Source of the DNA: Bacteroidota bacterium
GTDB lineage: Bacteria > Bacteroidota > Ignavibacteria > Ignavibacteriales > Ignavibacteriaceae
Length of the DNA: 6,742 bases
Assembly (NCBI GenBank): GCA_023406915.1
Contig: JAEXTR010000070.1
Location: forward strand, 1 to 6,742
Reading direction: 5' to 3'
Part shown: positions 1-6,739 of the stretch, one piece after another
Layout: the number at the start of each line of letters is the position of its first letter
Position numbering within the stretch: the first letter of the stretch is position 1
Position numbers and translations under genes: made by a program
The notes under the pieces: generated by a model
The model's database searches: none
What the model was told of the DNA's origin: nothing
What the model saw: only the letters and a program-made list of their open reading frames with translations

Positions 1-411
1 GGTTATGCAACACTATATGGTGATATGTGCGGAGGGCTTGCCGTAATCGCTGATGTATACAAAACCGATGTGTACCGGATATGTGGTTACATCAACCGGA
101 GCAGGGAGGTGATTCCCAATGAAATTATTGAGAAAGCACCATCGGCTGAATTAAAACCAAATCAGACCGATCAGGATTCTCTGCCACCATACAATGTGCT
201 GGATACAATCCTGAGAATGTATCTTGAAGAGAATAAGGAATTTCAAGAAATTTCTGAAAGTATCGGTAATCCTGAGCTCGTAAAGAGGGTTCTTAGAATG
301 GTTGATTTTAATGAGTTTAAAAGAAAGCAGGCGGCTCCCGCACTGCGTGTTTCTAAAAAAGCTTTCGGGTATGGACGACGTATCCCGATAGTTCAAGGAT
401 GGAGAAAGTAA
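1..411 (+). CDS. nadE: NAD+ synthase, C-terminal part (5' end outside window)
   Basis: This is the last 136 codons of an NAD+ synthase, the cytoplasmic enzyme that amidates deamido-NAD+ with ATP in the final step of NAD synthesis. The frame is open from base 1, so the gene starts upstream, and the ATG at 25 is internal. Family hallmarks seen are GYATLYGDM at the left edge followed by GGLAVIADVYKT, then PSAELKPNQTDQDSLPPYNVLD (nucleotide- and deamido-NAD-binding region of the ATP pyrophosphatase fold), and the C-terminal KAFGYGRRIPI. That C-terminal style is typical of the long glutamine-dependent enzymes (about 550-680 residues) with an N-terminal nitrilase domain. That domain would lie outside the window, so the ammonia source is inferred. 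The TAA stop sits 3 bases before the dsbD ATG, suggesting co-transcription and translational coupling. No anomaly is seen in the visible part. Confidence 0.93.
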   Translation, partial: GYATLYGDMCGGLAVIADVYKTDVYRICGYINRSREVIPNEIIEKAPSAELKPNQTDQDSLPPYNVLDTILRMYLEENKEFQEISESIGNPELVKRVLRMVDFNEFKRKQAAPALRVSKKAFGYGRRIPIVQGWRK

Positions 412-414
412 CTG

Positions 415-2673
415 ATGTATCAACTGCTGAAAAAATCATATCTGTTTCTCATTCTGGCTCTTTTATTCAGTCCGGCTGTCATGGCTCAGGCTGAAGGTAA
501 AATAGCGCTGAAAGTTTTTCTATCTTATGCTTCTGTGACTCCTGGGGGAACAATGCATATTGCTGCCCGGGTCACTTCCGCAGAGAAATTTCATATAAAT
601 TCCAATAAACCATACGAGGACTTCCTTATACCAACCGAGCTTTCCGGCAAGGGTACGAATGGACTCCAGCTTACTGGTATCGTGTATCCCCCTTCAAAAG
701 ATTATCGGTTTGGATTTTCTGATAATCCGGTTGCAGTATATGAGGGGACTGTTTACATATTTGGAAAAGTTCAGATACCTCAAAACCTTGCACCAGGAAA
801 GTATCCCCTCAAGGTGATGCTTGATTTCCAGGCTTGTAATGATGTTACCTGCTTTGCACCCGATCAACTCACTGAGGAAGTTATCATCAGTGTGGCGCCT
901 GCCGGTACCCAGGAGGTACGTCTGAATGAAACTATCTTCAGAACAATTTTTGCTGCCGAGGATAAAAAGAAAGAACAGGAAGTGCCTGTTACTATGGAGA
1001 CATTCCTGTCATTCGACAAAGTGTATGCGGGTAATGAAGTAAAGAGTGCTGTTAAATTAAACCTAAAATCCGGGTTTTCAATCGGTAGCAGTGCTGGTAC
1101 CAGCCTGAAACCTCTTACCATCTCGGTTAGCTCAGAACATGGTATCACTGCCGGAAATCCAGTCTATCCACAAGGCAGGGAAATGTCATTTCCTTTCCTG
1201 AATGCACCAACCACTGTGATTGAGGGCGAAGCTATTATCGGGACAATGCTGAATGTTCCATCAGACCTGAAACCGGGTGATTATAAGATAGTTTTCAATA
1301 TTCAGTATCAGGGAACCGATGGAAAGGCATTACTTTCCCCATCAATCCTGACAGATACTATCGCCATAACAGTTGTAGAGTCGTCTCATCCCATCACCGA
1401 AACCAACAGTGAGATTTTTACAAACGTACAGTTAGAGTATAGCAGCCGTCAGGATTCTGAAGCACCCGCAACAGATGAAGCAAACCCCTTAGCTGAATAC
1501 GGATTATTGCTTGGAATGCTGATTACTTTTTTGGGCGGACTTGCACTTAACCTGACTCCTTGTGTCTACCCCCTGATTCCGATTACCATTGGTTATTTTA
1601 CTAATCAGAGTGAAGGCAGTACTGGAAAACTAGCTGCGATGGGACTTTTTTATGTGCTGGGTATAGCTCTCACTTACTCGGTTGTTGGACTTGTCTCTGC
1701 GCTTTCTGGTTCCATTATTGGCGGACTGATGCAGAATCCAATTGTTTTGATCGTAATCGCACTTGTCATGGTTGCGCTTGCATTGAGCATGTTTGGGCTG
1801 TATGAGTTCAAACTCCCCGATAGTTGGGTCAATGCAGCGGGTGGTTCCCGCTCAGGTATATTTGGTGCATTCTTAATGGGGCTTACGCTCGGTATTGTTG
1901 CAGCGCCTTGTATCGGACCTCTCGTGGCAGGTTTGGTAACGTATGTTGCAACTCAGAACGATCTTCTTACCGGCTTCCTGCTTTTCTTTATGCTGGGTCT
2001 TGGGCTTGGCGCACCATACTTCGTGCTGGCACTCTTCTCCGGGAAGATTAAAGCGCTCCCTCGGTCAGGGGTATGGATGGAATCAGTGAAGTATATTTTC
2101 GGTTTCATAATGATTGGTGTAGCAATCTACTTCGTGCTACCGCTTTTCCCTAAGTCAATTGAAGGGTACGTGCTTCCTGTCTATATGGTGCTTGCAGCGC
2201 TCTATCTCCTCATTTTTGATAAGAAAGGGGATAAGATGGCATGGTTCAAAAAGTTCAGGATCAGCCTGAGCATCATCGTAATTCTGGCAGGGGTTTACAT
2301 GATCTATGGAACTGCCACCGAGGTGCCACCGGCAAACTGGACACCTTACCAAAAAGACCTTTATGAAAGTGCAATTACAGCAAATGACAAGATCATAATT
2401 GACTTCTACGCTGACTGGTGCGGACCATGTAAAGAGCTTGACAGAAAAACTTTTTCTGACCCGCAGGTCATTAAGGCGCTTTCCGGATTCAAGACGCTGA
2501 AAGCAGACCTTACCAAATCCGGCTCCGAAGAAGTAGAGGAGTTACGAACATTTTTTAAAGTGACTGGTGTGCCCACAGTCATTATTATAAACAGTCAGGG
2601 CAAAGAAGTAAAAAGAATTACCGGATTTGTGCCGGCTGAAGAGTTTCTTGAAGATATTAAGCTCGCAGAATAG
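415..2673 (+). CDS. dsbD: Thiol:disulfide interchange protein DsbD with duplicated periplasmic domain
   Basis: DsbD (752 aa) passes electrons from cytoplasmic thioredoxin across the inner membrane to periplasmic thiol proteins, such as disulfide isomerases or cytochrome c maturation factors. A signal peptide (about 1-26, cleavage near VMA/QA) leads into a beta-sandwich DsbD-N domain (about 29-160) with the redox pair C141/C146. A second copy of that fold (about 190-320) lacks cysteines. The membrane core has about eight helices (about 362-631), with C383 in NLTPCVYP and C499 in AAPCIGP. A periplasmic thioredoxin domain (about 640-750) carries WCGPC (C669/C672). These six are the only cysteines. 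The protein is longer than E. coli DsbD (about 565 aa) mainly because of the extra domain. The ATG at 415 lies 10 bases after a GGAG site (401-404) inside the end of nadE and gives a proper signal peptide. The function is secure from the family; the substrates are unknown. Confidence 0.95.
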   Translation: MYQLLKKSYLFLILALLFSPAVMAQAEGKIALKVFLSYASVTPGGTMHIAARVTSAEKFHINSNKPYEDFLIPTELSGKGTNGLQLTGIVYPPSKDYRFGFSDNPVAVYEGTVYIFGKVQIPQNLAPGKYPLKVMLDFQACNDVTCFAPDQLTEEVIISVAPAGTQEVRLNETIFRTIFAAEDKKKEQEVPVTMETFLSFDKVYAGNEVKSAVKLNLKSGFSIGSSAGTSLKPLTISVSSEHGITAGNPVYPQGREMSFPFLNAPTTVIEGEAIIGTMLNVPSDLKPGDYKIVFNIQYQGTDGKALLSPSILTDTIAITVVESSHPITETNSEIFTNVQLEYSSRQDSEAPATDEANPLAEYGLLLGMLITFLGGLALNLTPCVYPLIPITIGYFTNQSEGSTGKLAAMGLFYVLGIALTYSVVGLVSALSGSIIGGLMQNPIVLIVIALVMVALALSMFGLYEFKLPDSWVNAAGGSRSGIFGAFLMGLTLGIVAAPCIGPLVAGLVTYVATQNDLLTGFLLFFMLGLGLGAPYFVLALFSGKIKALPRSGVWMESVKYIFGFIMIGVAIYFVLPLFPKSIEGYVLPVYMVLAALYLLIFDKKGDKMAWFKKFRISLSIIVILAGVYMIYGTATEVPPANWTPYQKDLYESAITANDKIIIDFYADWCGPCKELDRKTFSDPQVIKALSGFKTLKADLTKSGSEEVEELRTFFKVTGVPTVIIINSQGKEVKRITGFVPAEEFLEDIKLAE

Positions 2674-2675
2674 GC

Positions 2676-2702
2676 TTCCCTCACGGGGAAATTCGGAAAT
2701 TT
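2676..2702 (+). terminator. Weak hairpins with a T run after dsbD (possible terminator)
   Basis: Just after the dsbD stop, TTCCC (2676-2680) can pair with GGGAA (2686-2690) around a 5-base loop. Alternatively AAATT (2689-2693) can pair with AATTT (2698-2702) around CGGA, ending in a run of five T (2700-2704). Both stems are short and they compete for the same bases, so any terminator here would be weak and read-through into korA is plausible. Confidence 0.25.
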
Positions 2703-2710
2703 TTAATACA

Positions 2711-2750
2711 TTTCAAGATTAGTTCAAAAAGTTTTGAACTAACATTGAAC
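2711..2750. promoter_or_regulatory. Palindromic operator candidate upstream of korA
   Basis: The core at 2719-2742 is a perfect inverted repeat with 11-bp arms, TTAGTTCAAAA and TTTTGAACTAA, separated by AG. On each side lies a further half-site on the same symmetry axis: TTTCAA at 2711-2716 and TTGAAC at 2745-2750. The four half-sites (TTTCAA, GTTCAA, TTGAAC, TTGAAC) start at 2711, 2722, 2734 and 2745, so steps of 11, 12 and 11 bp put them on about the same face of the helix. That arrangement suits cooperative binding of two dimers of a repressor or activator of korAB. I cannot name the regulator, and I see no convincing promoter boxes nearby. The same symmetry would also fold as an RNA hairpin. 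It lacks a following T run, so it does not look like a terminator. Confidence 0.6.
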
Positions 2751-2756
2751 ATTCTT

Positions 2757-2761
2757 AAGGA
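2757..2761 (+). promoter_or_regulatory. korA ribosome binding site, inside the outer arm of the symmetric region
   Basis: AAGGA lies 6 bases before the korA ATG and fixes that start. The bases TTAAGG (2755-2760), which include most of this site, can pair in RNA with TTTTAA (2701-2706) using two G-U pairs. The site is therefore the outermost arm of the same symmetric structure centred at 2730/2731, and could be masked in a transcript that begins upstream of 2701. Confidence 0.65.
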
Positions 2762-2767
2762 CTATAT

Positions 2768-4612
2768 ATGAGACAAGCAAAAGTTCAAGTAGTTGAAGAA
2801 GTAACCGTCCGGTTTGCGGGCGATTCCGGCGACGGGATGCAGCTCACCGGATCTCAATTTACAAATACCACCGCTCTTTTAGGAAATGATTTAAGCACTC
2901 TGCCGGATTATCCTGCCGAAATTCGAGCCCCTGCCGGTACGGTATACGGTGTCAGTGGTTTCCAGCTCCATTTCAGTTCCAGTGATATTGCCACTCCAGG
3001 TGATAAAACTGATGTTCTGGTTGCCATGAACCCCGCTGCATTGAAAGTTAACCTCAGGGATTTGAAACCTAACGCTATTATTCTTGCTAATTCAAGCTCT
3101 TTCGATGCTAAAAATTTAAAACTTGCTGATTATCAAACCAATCCGCTTGAAGATGATACTTTAGCAGGATACACAGTAATTGCTGTTCCAATGACTCAGC
3201 TCACGATCGATGCCCTGGCTGATGTAAAACTGGGACTGAAAGAAAAAGACCGTTGCAAAAACTTTTTTGCACTTGGCTTGATGTATTGGCTCTACAGCAG
3301 ACCAATCAACACTTCCAATGAGTGGATCGAAGAAAAATTCGCATCAAAAGGAGACGTGCTTCTTGCTAATAAACTTGCACTTGAAGCAGGGTATCACTAT
3401 GGTGAAATGAATGAGCTCTTCACCACCCGCTATCATGTAGAATCTGCAAAGCTGCCTCCAGGAACATATAAAAATGTGTCCGGTAATGAAGCAACAGCGC
3501 TCGGGTTTGTTGCTGCAGCATATAAGAGTGGTCTGCAGCTCTTTCTTGGTTCTTATCCAATTACGCCTGCAAGTGAGATTCTGCATGAACTAAGTAAATT
3601 CAAAAAGTTTGGAGTGAAAACATTTCAGGCTGAAGACGAGATTGCAGGTATCTGCTCCGCTATCGGTGCATCATTTGCAGGGTCCCTAGGTGTAACAACT
3701 ACATCCGGTCCTGGTCTCGCACTGAAGACCGAAGCAATGGGGTTGGCGGTTATAACTGAGCTTCCGCTCGTCATTGTAAACGTACAGCGTGGTGGACCCA
3801 GTACCGGGCTTCCAACCAAAACAGAGCAGGCTGATTTACTCCAGTCTATATATGGAAGAAACGGAGAGGCTCCTATCTGCGTTCTTGCAGCAGCAACCCC
3901 TGCTGACTGTTTTAATATGACTTTTGAAGCGTGTCGAATTGCACTGAAATATATGACTCCGGTTATCCTGCTCACTGATGGGTATCTCGGAAACGGTTCT
4001 GAACCATTCCGTGTGCCGGATGAAAAGGAGCTTCCTGAGATTCCAGTGAAATTCGTTACAGAAAAAGAAGGTTTCTTCCCGTATTCACGCGATCTCAATC
4101 TCGTAAGACCCTGGGCTATTCCGGGTACACCAGGACTTGAACACCGCATCGGTGGTCTGGAAAAAACCCATATTTACGGTAATGTATCCTATGTTCCTGA
4201 AAATCATGATTACATGGTTCGTATCCGTGAAGAAAAAGTCAAAAACATCGTTCAGGAAGTACCTGATCTTGAAGTCCGTTTTGAACAAGAAGGTGAGCTC
4301 CTTATCATTGGATGGGGAAGTACCTACGGTGCGATTTTTGAAGCCGTGAATCGGGTGAGAAGAAAGGGGCATAAGGTCAGCCAGGCTCATTTCAAATATA
4401 TGAACCCGATGCCCAAAAATACCCGTGAGGTTCTTGGCAAATTCAAAAAGGTTCTGTTGCCTGAGATTAACCTTGGTCAGTTTGCCCGCGTGCTCCGCAG
4501 TGAACTGATGATAGATGTGACCCAACATAACGTTGTGCAGGGGCTCCCATTTAAGGCTTCAGATATCGAACAAGTTATTTACAAGATGTTAGGAGTTGAA
4601 GATGCTCAATAA
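2768..4612 (+). CDS. korA: 2-oxoacid:ferredoxin oxidoreductase, fused gamma-alpha subunit (2-oxoglutarate type)
   Basis: This 614-aa subunit joins with the downstream beta subunit to catalyse CoA-dependent oxidative decarboxylation of a 2-oxoacid, most likely 2-oxoglutarate to succinyl-CoA, reducing ferredoxin in the cytoplasm. The reverse direction is possible in reductive carbon fixation. The gamma domain comes first (about 10-210) with the hallmark GDSGDGMQLTGSQF (18-31). The alpha pyrimidine-binding domain (about 238-430) follows with YPITP (263-267), GPGLALKTEA and RGGPSTGLPTKTEQADL (from 341). A C-terminal domain II (about 505-610) has LLIIGWGSTYG and a KYMNPMP stretch. The length is normal for fused gamma-alpha KorA proteins. 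The ATG at 2768 follows AAGGA by 6 bases. The gene overlaps korB by 11 bp, so the two are co-translated. The substrate assignment rests on resemblance to the KorA group; other 2-oxoacids cannot be excluded. Confidence 0.92.
   Translation: MRQAKVQVVEEVTVRFAGDSGDGMQLTGSQFTNTTALLGNDLSTLPDYPAEIRAPAGTVYGVSGFQLHFSSSDIATPGDKTDVLVAMNPAALKVNLRDLKPNAIILANSSSFDAKNLKLADYQTNPLEDDTLAGYTVIAVPMTQLTIDALADVKLGLKEKDRCKNFFALGLMYWLYSRPINTSNEWIEEKFASKGDVLLANKLALEAGYHYGEMNELFTTRYHVESAKLPPGTYKNVSGNEATALGFVAAAYKSGLQLFLGSYPITPASEILHELSKFKKFGVKTFQAEDEIAGICSAIGASFAGSLGVTTTSGPGLALKTEAMGLAVITELPLVIVNVQRGGPSTGLPTKTEQADLLQSIYGRNGEAPICVLAAATPADCFNMTFEACRIALKYMTPVILLTDGYLGNGSEPFRVPDEKELPEIPVKFVTEKEGFFPYSRDLNLVRPWAIPGTPGLEHRIGGLEKTHIYGNVSYVPENHDYMVRIREEKVKNIVQEVPDLEVRFEQEGELLIIGWGSTYGAIFEAVNRVRRKGHKVSQAHFKYMNPMPKNTREVLGKFKKVLLPEINLGQFARVLRSELMIDVTQHNVVQGLPFKASDIEQVIYKMLGVEDAQ
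4591..4595 (+). promoter_or_regulatory. korB ribosome binding site that decides its start
   Basis: AGGAG lies inside the end of korA. It stands 6 bases before the ATG at 4602 but directly abuts an in-frame TTG at 4596. Normal spacing therefore selects ATG 4602 and rules out the longer TTG version. Confidence 0.75.
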
Positions 4613-5639
4613 TGATTTCCCCGCAAAGATTGAAGAAGTGAAACTCACTCCCAAAGACTTTCAGTCTTCAGCTGAAGTAAAATGGTGTGCCGGCTGCGGA
4701 GATTTCTCTATGCTTGCGCAAATTCAGAGAACATCCCCTAACTTTGGCGTGAAAAAAGAAGATTTCGTTTGGGTATCCGGTATTGGCTGTTCAAGCCGTT
4801 TTCCGTATTACATGGATACTTTCGGTTTCCATGGTATTCACGGTCGTGCTCCCGCGATAGCATCAGGAGTTAAAATCGCGAATCCAAAACTTTCCGTTTG
4901 GATCGCTACCGGAGATGGTGACCTGTTGAGTATTGGTGGCAACCACTTTATTCACGCCTGCCGCCGTAATCTTGATTTCAAGATTTTACTGTTCAATAAT
5001 AAGATTTATGGTCTTACTAAAGGTCAGTATTCACCTACTTCCGAAAAAGGTAAGAAAACAAAAAGCTCACCTTTTGGAGCCGTTGATTACCCCTTTGAAC
5101 CTACTGCTCTGGCATTAGGCGCAGGAGCTACATTTATCGCCCGATCAATAGACCGTGATGGTAAACATCTCCAGGAAATGATGAATCGTGCAGCTGTCCA
5201 CGTGGGTACGGCTTTCATTGAAGTGTATCAGAACTGTGTAATCTTTAATGATGGCACCTATTCTCTGCTCACCGATAAAGAAACCAAACTCGAAAACTCA
5301 ATTATCCTGGAACATGGTAAGCCGATGATCTTTGGTAACCAGAAGGACAAAGGTATCAAGCTTAATGGGTTTAATCCAACAGTCGTCTCACTTTCAGATG
5401 TATCTGAGAGTGAACTCTGGATTCACGATGAAAAGGATGAAAATCCAATCCGGGCTTACATCCTTGCTCAGATGACAGAACGTGAAGACCTACCAACACC
5501 GTTCGGTGTCTTCCGTGATATCATCAAGCCTTCATACGATAGTGAGGTTGAAGATCAGATCGAACGGATCAGCAAGGGCAATACCAGAAGGCCATTATCC
5601 GAGCTGCTTGCTGAGGGTAATACCTGGGTTGTTGAATAA
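4602..5639 (+). CDS. korB: 2-oxoacid:ferredoxin oxidoreductase, beta subunit (2-oxoglutarate type)
   Basis: This is the thiamine-diphosphate and iron-sulfur subunit (345 aa from ATG 4602) that partners the preceding fused gamma-alpha subunit. It holds the ThDP pyrophosphate/Mg motif GDGD (104-107) ending in NN (132-133). Cysteines C29 and C32 (WCAGCGD), C63 (GIGCSSR) and C212 (QNCVIFND) match the position and spacing of the four [4Fe-4S] ligands known in two-subunit oxidoreductases of this family. The stretch GLTKGQYSPTSEKG and its surroundings resemble the KorB group. The protein is longer than the archaeal beta subunits (about 300 aa) because of a C-terminal extension common to bacterial KorB proteins. 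There is no separate ferredoxin-like delta subunit, so electrons should pass to a free ferredoxin encoded elsewhere. The gene overlaps korA by 11 bp, consistent with equal expression. Enzymes of this kind are usually oxygen sensitive. Confidence 0.93.
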   Translation: MLNNDFPAKIEEVKLTPKDFQSSAEVKWCAGCGDFSMLAQIQRTSPNFGVKKEDFVWVSGIGCSSRFPYYMDTFGFHGIHGRAPAIASGVKIANPKLSVWIATGDGDLLSIGGNHFIHACRRNLDFKILLFNNKIYGLTKGQYSPTSEKGKKTKSSPFGAVDYPFEPTALALGAGATFIARSIDRDGKHLQEMMNRAAVHVGTAFIEVYQNCVIFNDGTYSLLTDKETKLENSIILEHGKPMIFGNQKDKGIKLNGFNPTVVSLSDVSESELWIHDEKDENPIRAYILAQMTEREDLPTPFGVFRDIIKPSYDSEVEDQIERISKGNTRRPLSELLAEGNTWVVE

Positions 5640-5652
5640 AAAATAAACTTTT

Positions 5653-5692
5653 ATGCCCCGGTTTGATGTTGCTTCATTATCTGCCGGGGCAT
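5653..5692 (+). terminator. Structured hairpin after korB, probable terminator
   Basis: ATGCCCCGG (5653-5661) pairs perfectly with CCGGGGCAT (5684-5692). Within the 22-base loop a second stem, TGATG (5664-5668) with CATTA (5675-5679, one G-U pair), closes a 6-base loop. The structure begins 13 bases after the korB stop. Only a loose T-rich stretch (TTGCTATATTT) follows, so this is a less than ideal intrinsic terminator. A transcript-stabilising 3' hairpin is the alternative. Confidence 0.55.
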
Positions 5693-5740
5693 TGCTATAT
5701 TTAAACCTGCCCGGTTTCAGCTTTTAATGAAAGAATTTGT

Positions 5741-6739
5741 ATGCCTGACTTTGGTGTGTTAAGGGAAACCCTTTCCCGGTTCACAGATTTTGTTCTCACT
5801 ACTCATGTGAATCCTGATGCTGATGCTTTGGGTTCAGAAATGGCACTGTACCATTATCTTGTGCAACATGGTAAGCATGTGCGCATTATAAACTATAGTG
5901 AAACTCCTTATTACCTTCATTTTCTCGATACACAGAGTATTGCAGAAAAATATAACTCCAAGATCCATGATGATTTCATCGCATCCGCCGAATGTTTAAT
6001 TTTTTTGGATTTAAATATTCCAAACAGAACGGTCAAAATGGAAACGGCACTGATGCGGTCGCCGGCGTTTAAGGTATGTATTGATCATCATACTAACCCA
6101 TCAGACAGTTTTAACCTGATTATCACTGATACGTGCTACAGTTCCACCGGAGAACTCCTCTACGATTTTCTGTTTGAGGAGTGCAGCGAACCTATTACAT
6201 TGCAATACGCCAACCCGTTGTATGCTGCTATAATGACCGATACCGGGTCATTCCGGTTTGACCGTACAACTCCAAGAGTACACCGTATTGCTGCCATGTT
6301 ACTGGAAGCAGGAGTTCAGCCAAACATTGTTTATGATCATATTTATGATCAGAGCAAGCTCAGCAAAATCCGCCTCCTCGCAGAAGCGCTGCAATCAATT
6401 CAGCTCTATAGCGAAGGCGCAGTTGCTGTGATCACTATCCCATATGATAAACTGCTTCATACGCAGGCTCTCGAAACCGATACTGATGGATTTGTGAATT
6501 ACTGTATGTCTGTAGAAGGAGTGAAGATCGGTATGCTGTTCTTAGAGCTTTTGGAGGGCTTTAAGGTCAGTTTCCGGTCAAAAGGACTGATACCTGTTAA
6601 CCAACTTGCAGCTGAGTTTGGCGGTGGTGGTCACAGGAATGCGTCAGGGCTTCGGATCAGGGATGCTAAGATGCAAGAGTATTATGATGAAATTATTAAC
6701 CGCGCTGAAGCGTATCTGAACAGAGAGGAAATGGTATGA
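5741..6739 (+). CDS. nrnA: DHH/DHHA1 phosphoesterase, NrnA-type oligoribonuclease/pAp phosphatase
   Basis: This 332-aa protein has the length and order of NrnA-type enzymes, cytoplasmic Mn-dependent phosphoesterases that degrade RNA fragments a few nucleotides long and often dephosphorylate pAp to AMP. The DHH domain shows THVNPDADALGSE (H22, D26, D28), LIFLDLN (D90), the signature DHH at 115-117 and AAIMTDTGSFRFD (D167), which together supply the metal ligands. The C-terminal DHHA1 domain ends in GGGGHRNASG (294-303), the substrate-binding glycine/histidine motif. All catalytic residues are present. The ATG at 5741 has only a weak purine stretch before it (GAAAGA, 5729-5734), but it starts just ahead of the first motif, as in the family. 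The gene stands after the korB hairpin, and its stop overlaps a likely next start. Substrate preference (nano-RNA, pAp or cyclic dinucleotide products) cannot be read from sequence alone. Confidence 0.9.
   Translation: MPDFGVLRETLSRFTDFVLTTHVNPDADALGSEMALYHYLVQHGKHVRIINYSETPYYLHFLDTQSIAEKYNSKIHDDFIASAECLIFLDLNIPNRTVKMETALMRSPAFKVCIDHHTNPSDSFNLIITDTCYSSTGELLYDFLFEECSEPITLQYANPLYAAIMTDTGSFRFDRTTPRVHRIAAMLLEAGVQPNIVYDHIYDQSKLSKIRLLAEALQSIQLYSEGAVAVITIPYDKLLHTQALETDTDGFVNYCMSVEGVKIGMLFLELLEGFKVSFRSKGLIPVNQLAAEFGGGGHRNASGLRIRDAKMQEYYDEIINRAEAYLNREEMV

Noticed and set aside
25..27. ATG at 25 as the start of a short NadE-like gene
   Set aside because: The conserved NAD synthase sequence GYATLYGD is readable in frame from base 1, so this ATG is internal to a gene that begins before the window.
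864..1148. 94-codon minus-strand frame inside dsbD
   Set aside because: Antisense shadow of the periplasmic domain region of dsbD with no supporting features.
2719..2742. Palindrome read as an intrinsic terminator of dsbD
   Set aside because: The stem is AT-rich with a central spacer of only 2 bases and is followed by CATTGAAC rather than a T run; an operator or leader structure fits better.
3625..4149. 174-codon open frame on the minus strand inside korA
   Set aside because: It lies wholly opposite a strongly conserved coding region, its translation is rich in Ser/Pro/Arg with no recognisable motif, and no ribosome site or partner supports it.
4085..4528. 147-codon open frame on the minus strand inside korA
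   Set aside because: It is antisense to the conserved C-terminal domain of KorA, with no family motif in the translation; it is a coding shadow.
5696..5703. TATATTTA, resembling the Bacteroidota -7 promoter box TAnnTTTG, before the DHH gene
   Set aside because: No matching upstream -33 TTTG at the usual spacing, and it directly abuts the hairpin after korB; a chance AT-rich match is as likely.
5703..5717. Small inverted repeat AAACC/GGTTT just upstream of the DHH gene
   Set aside because: Only 5 bp with a 5-base loop and no T run or other context; expected by chance in a 100-bp AT-rich gap.
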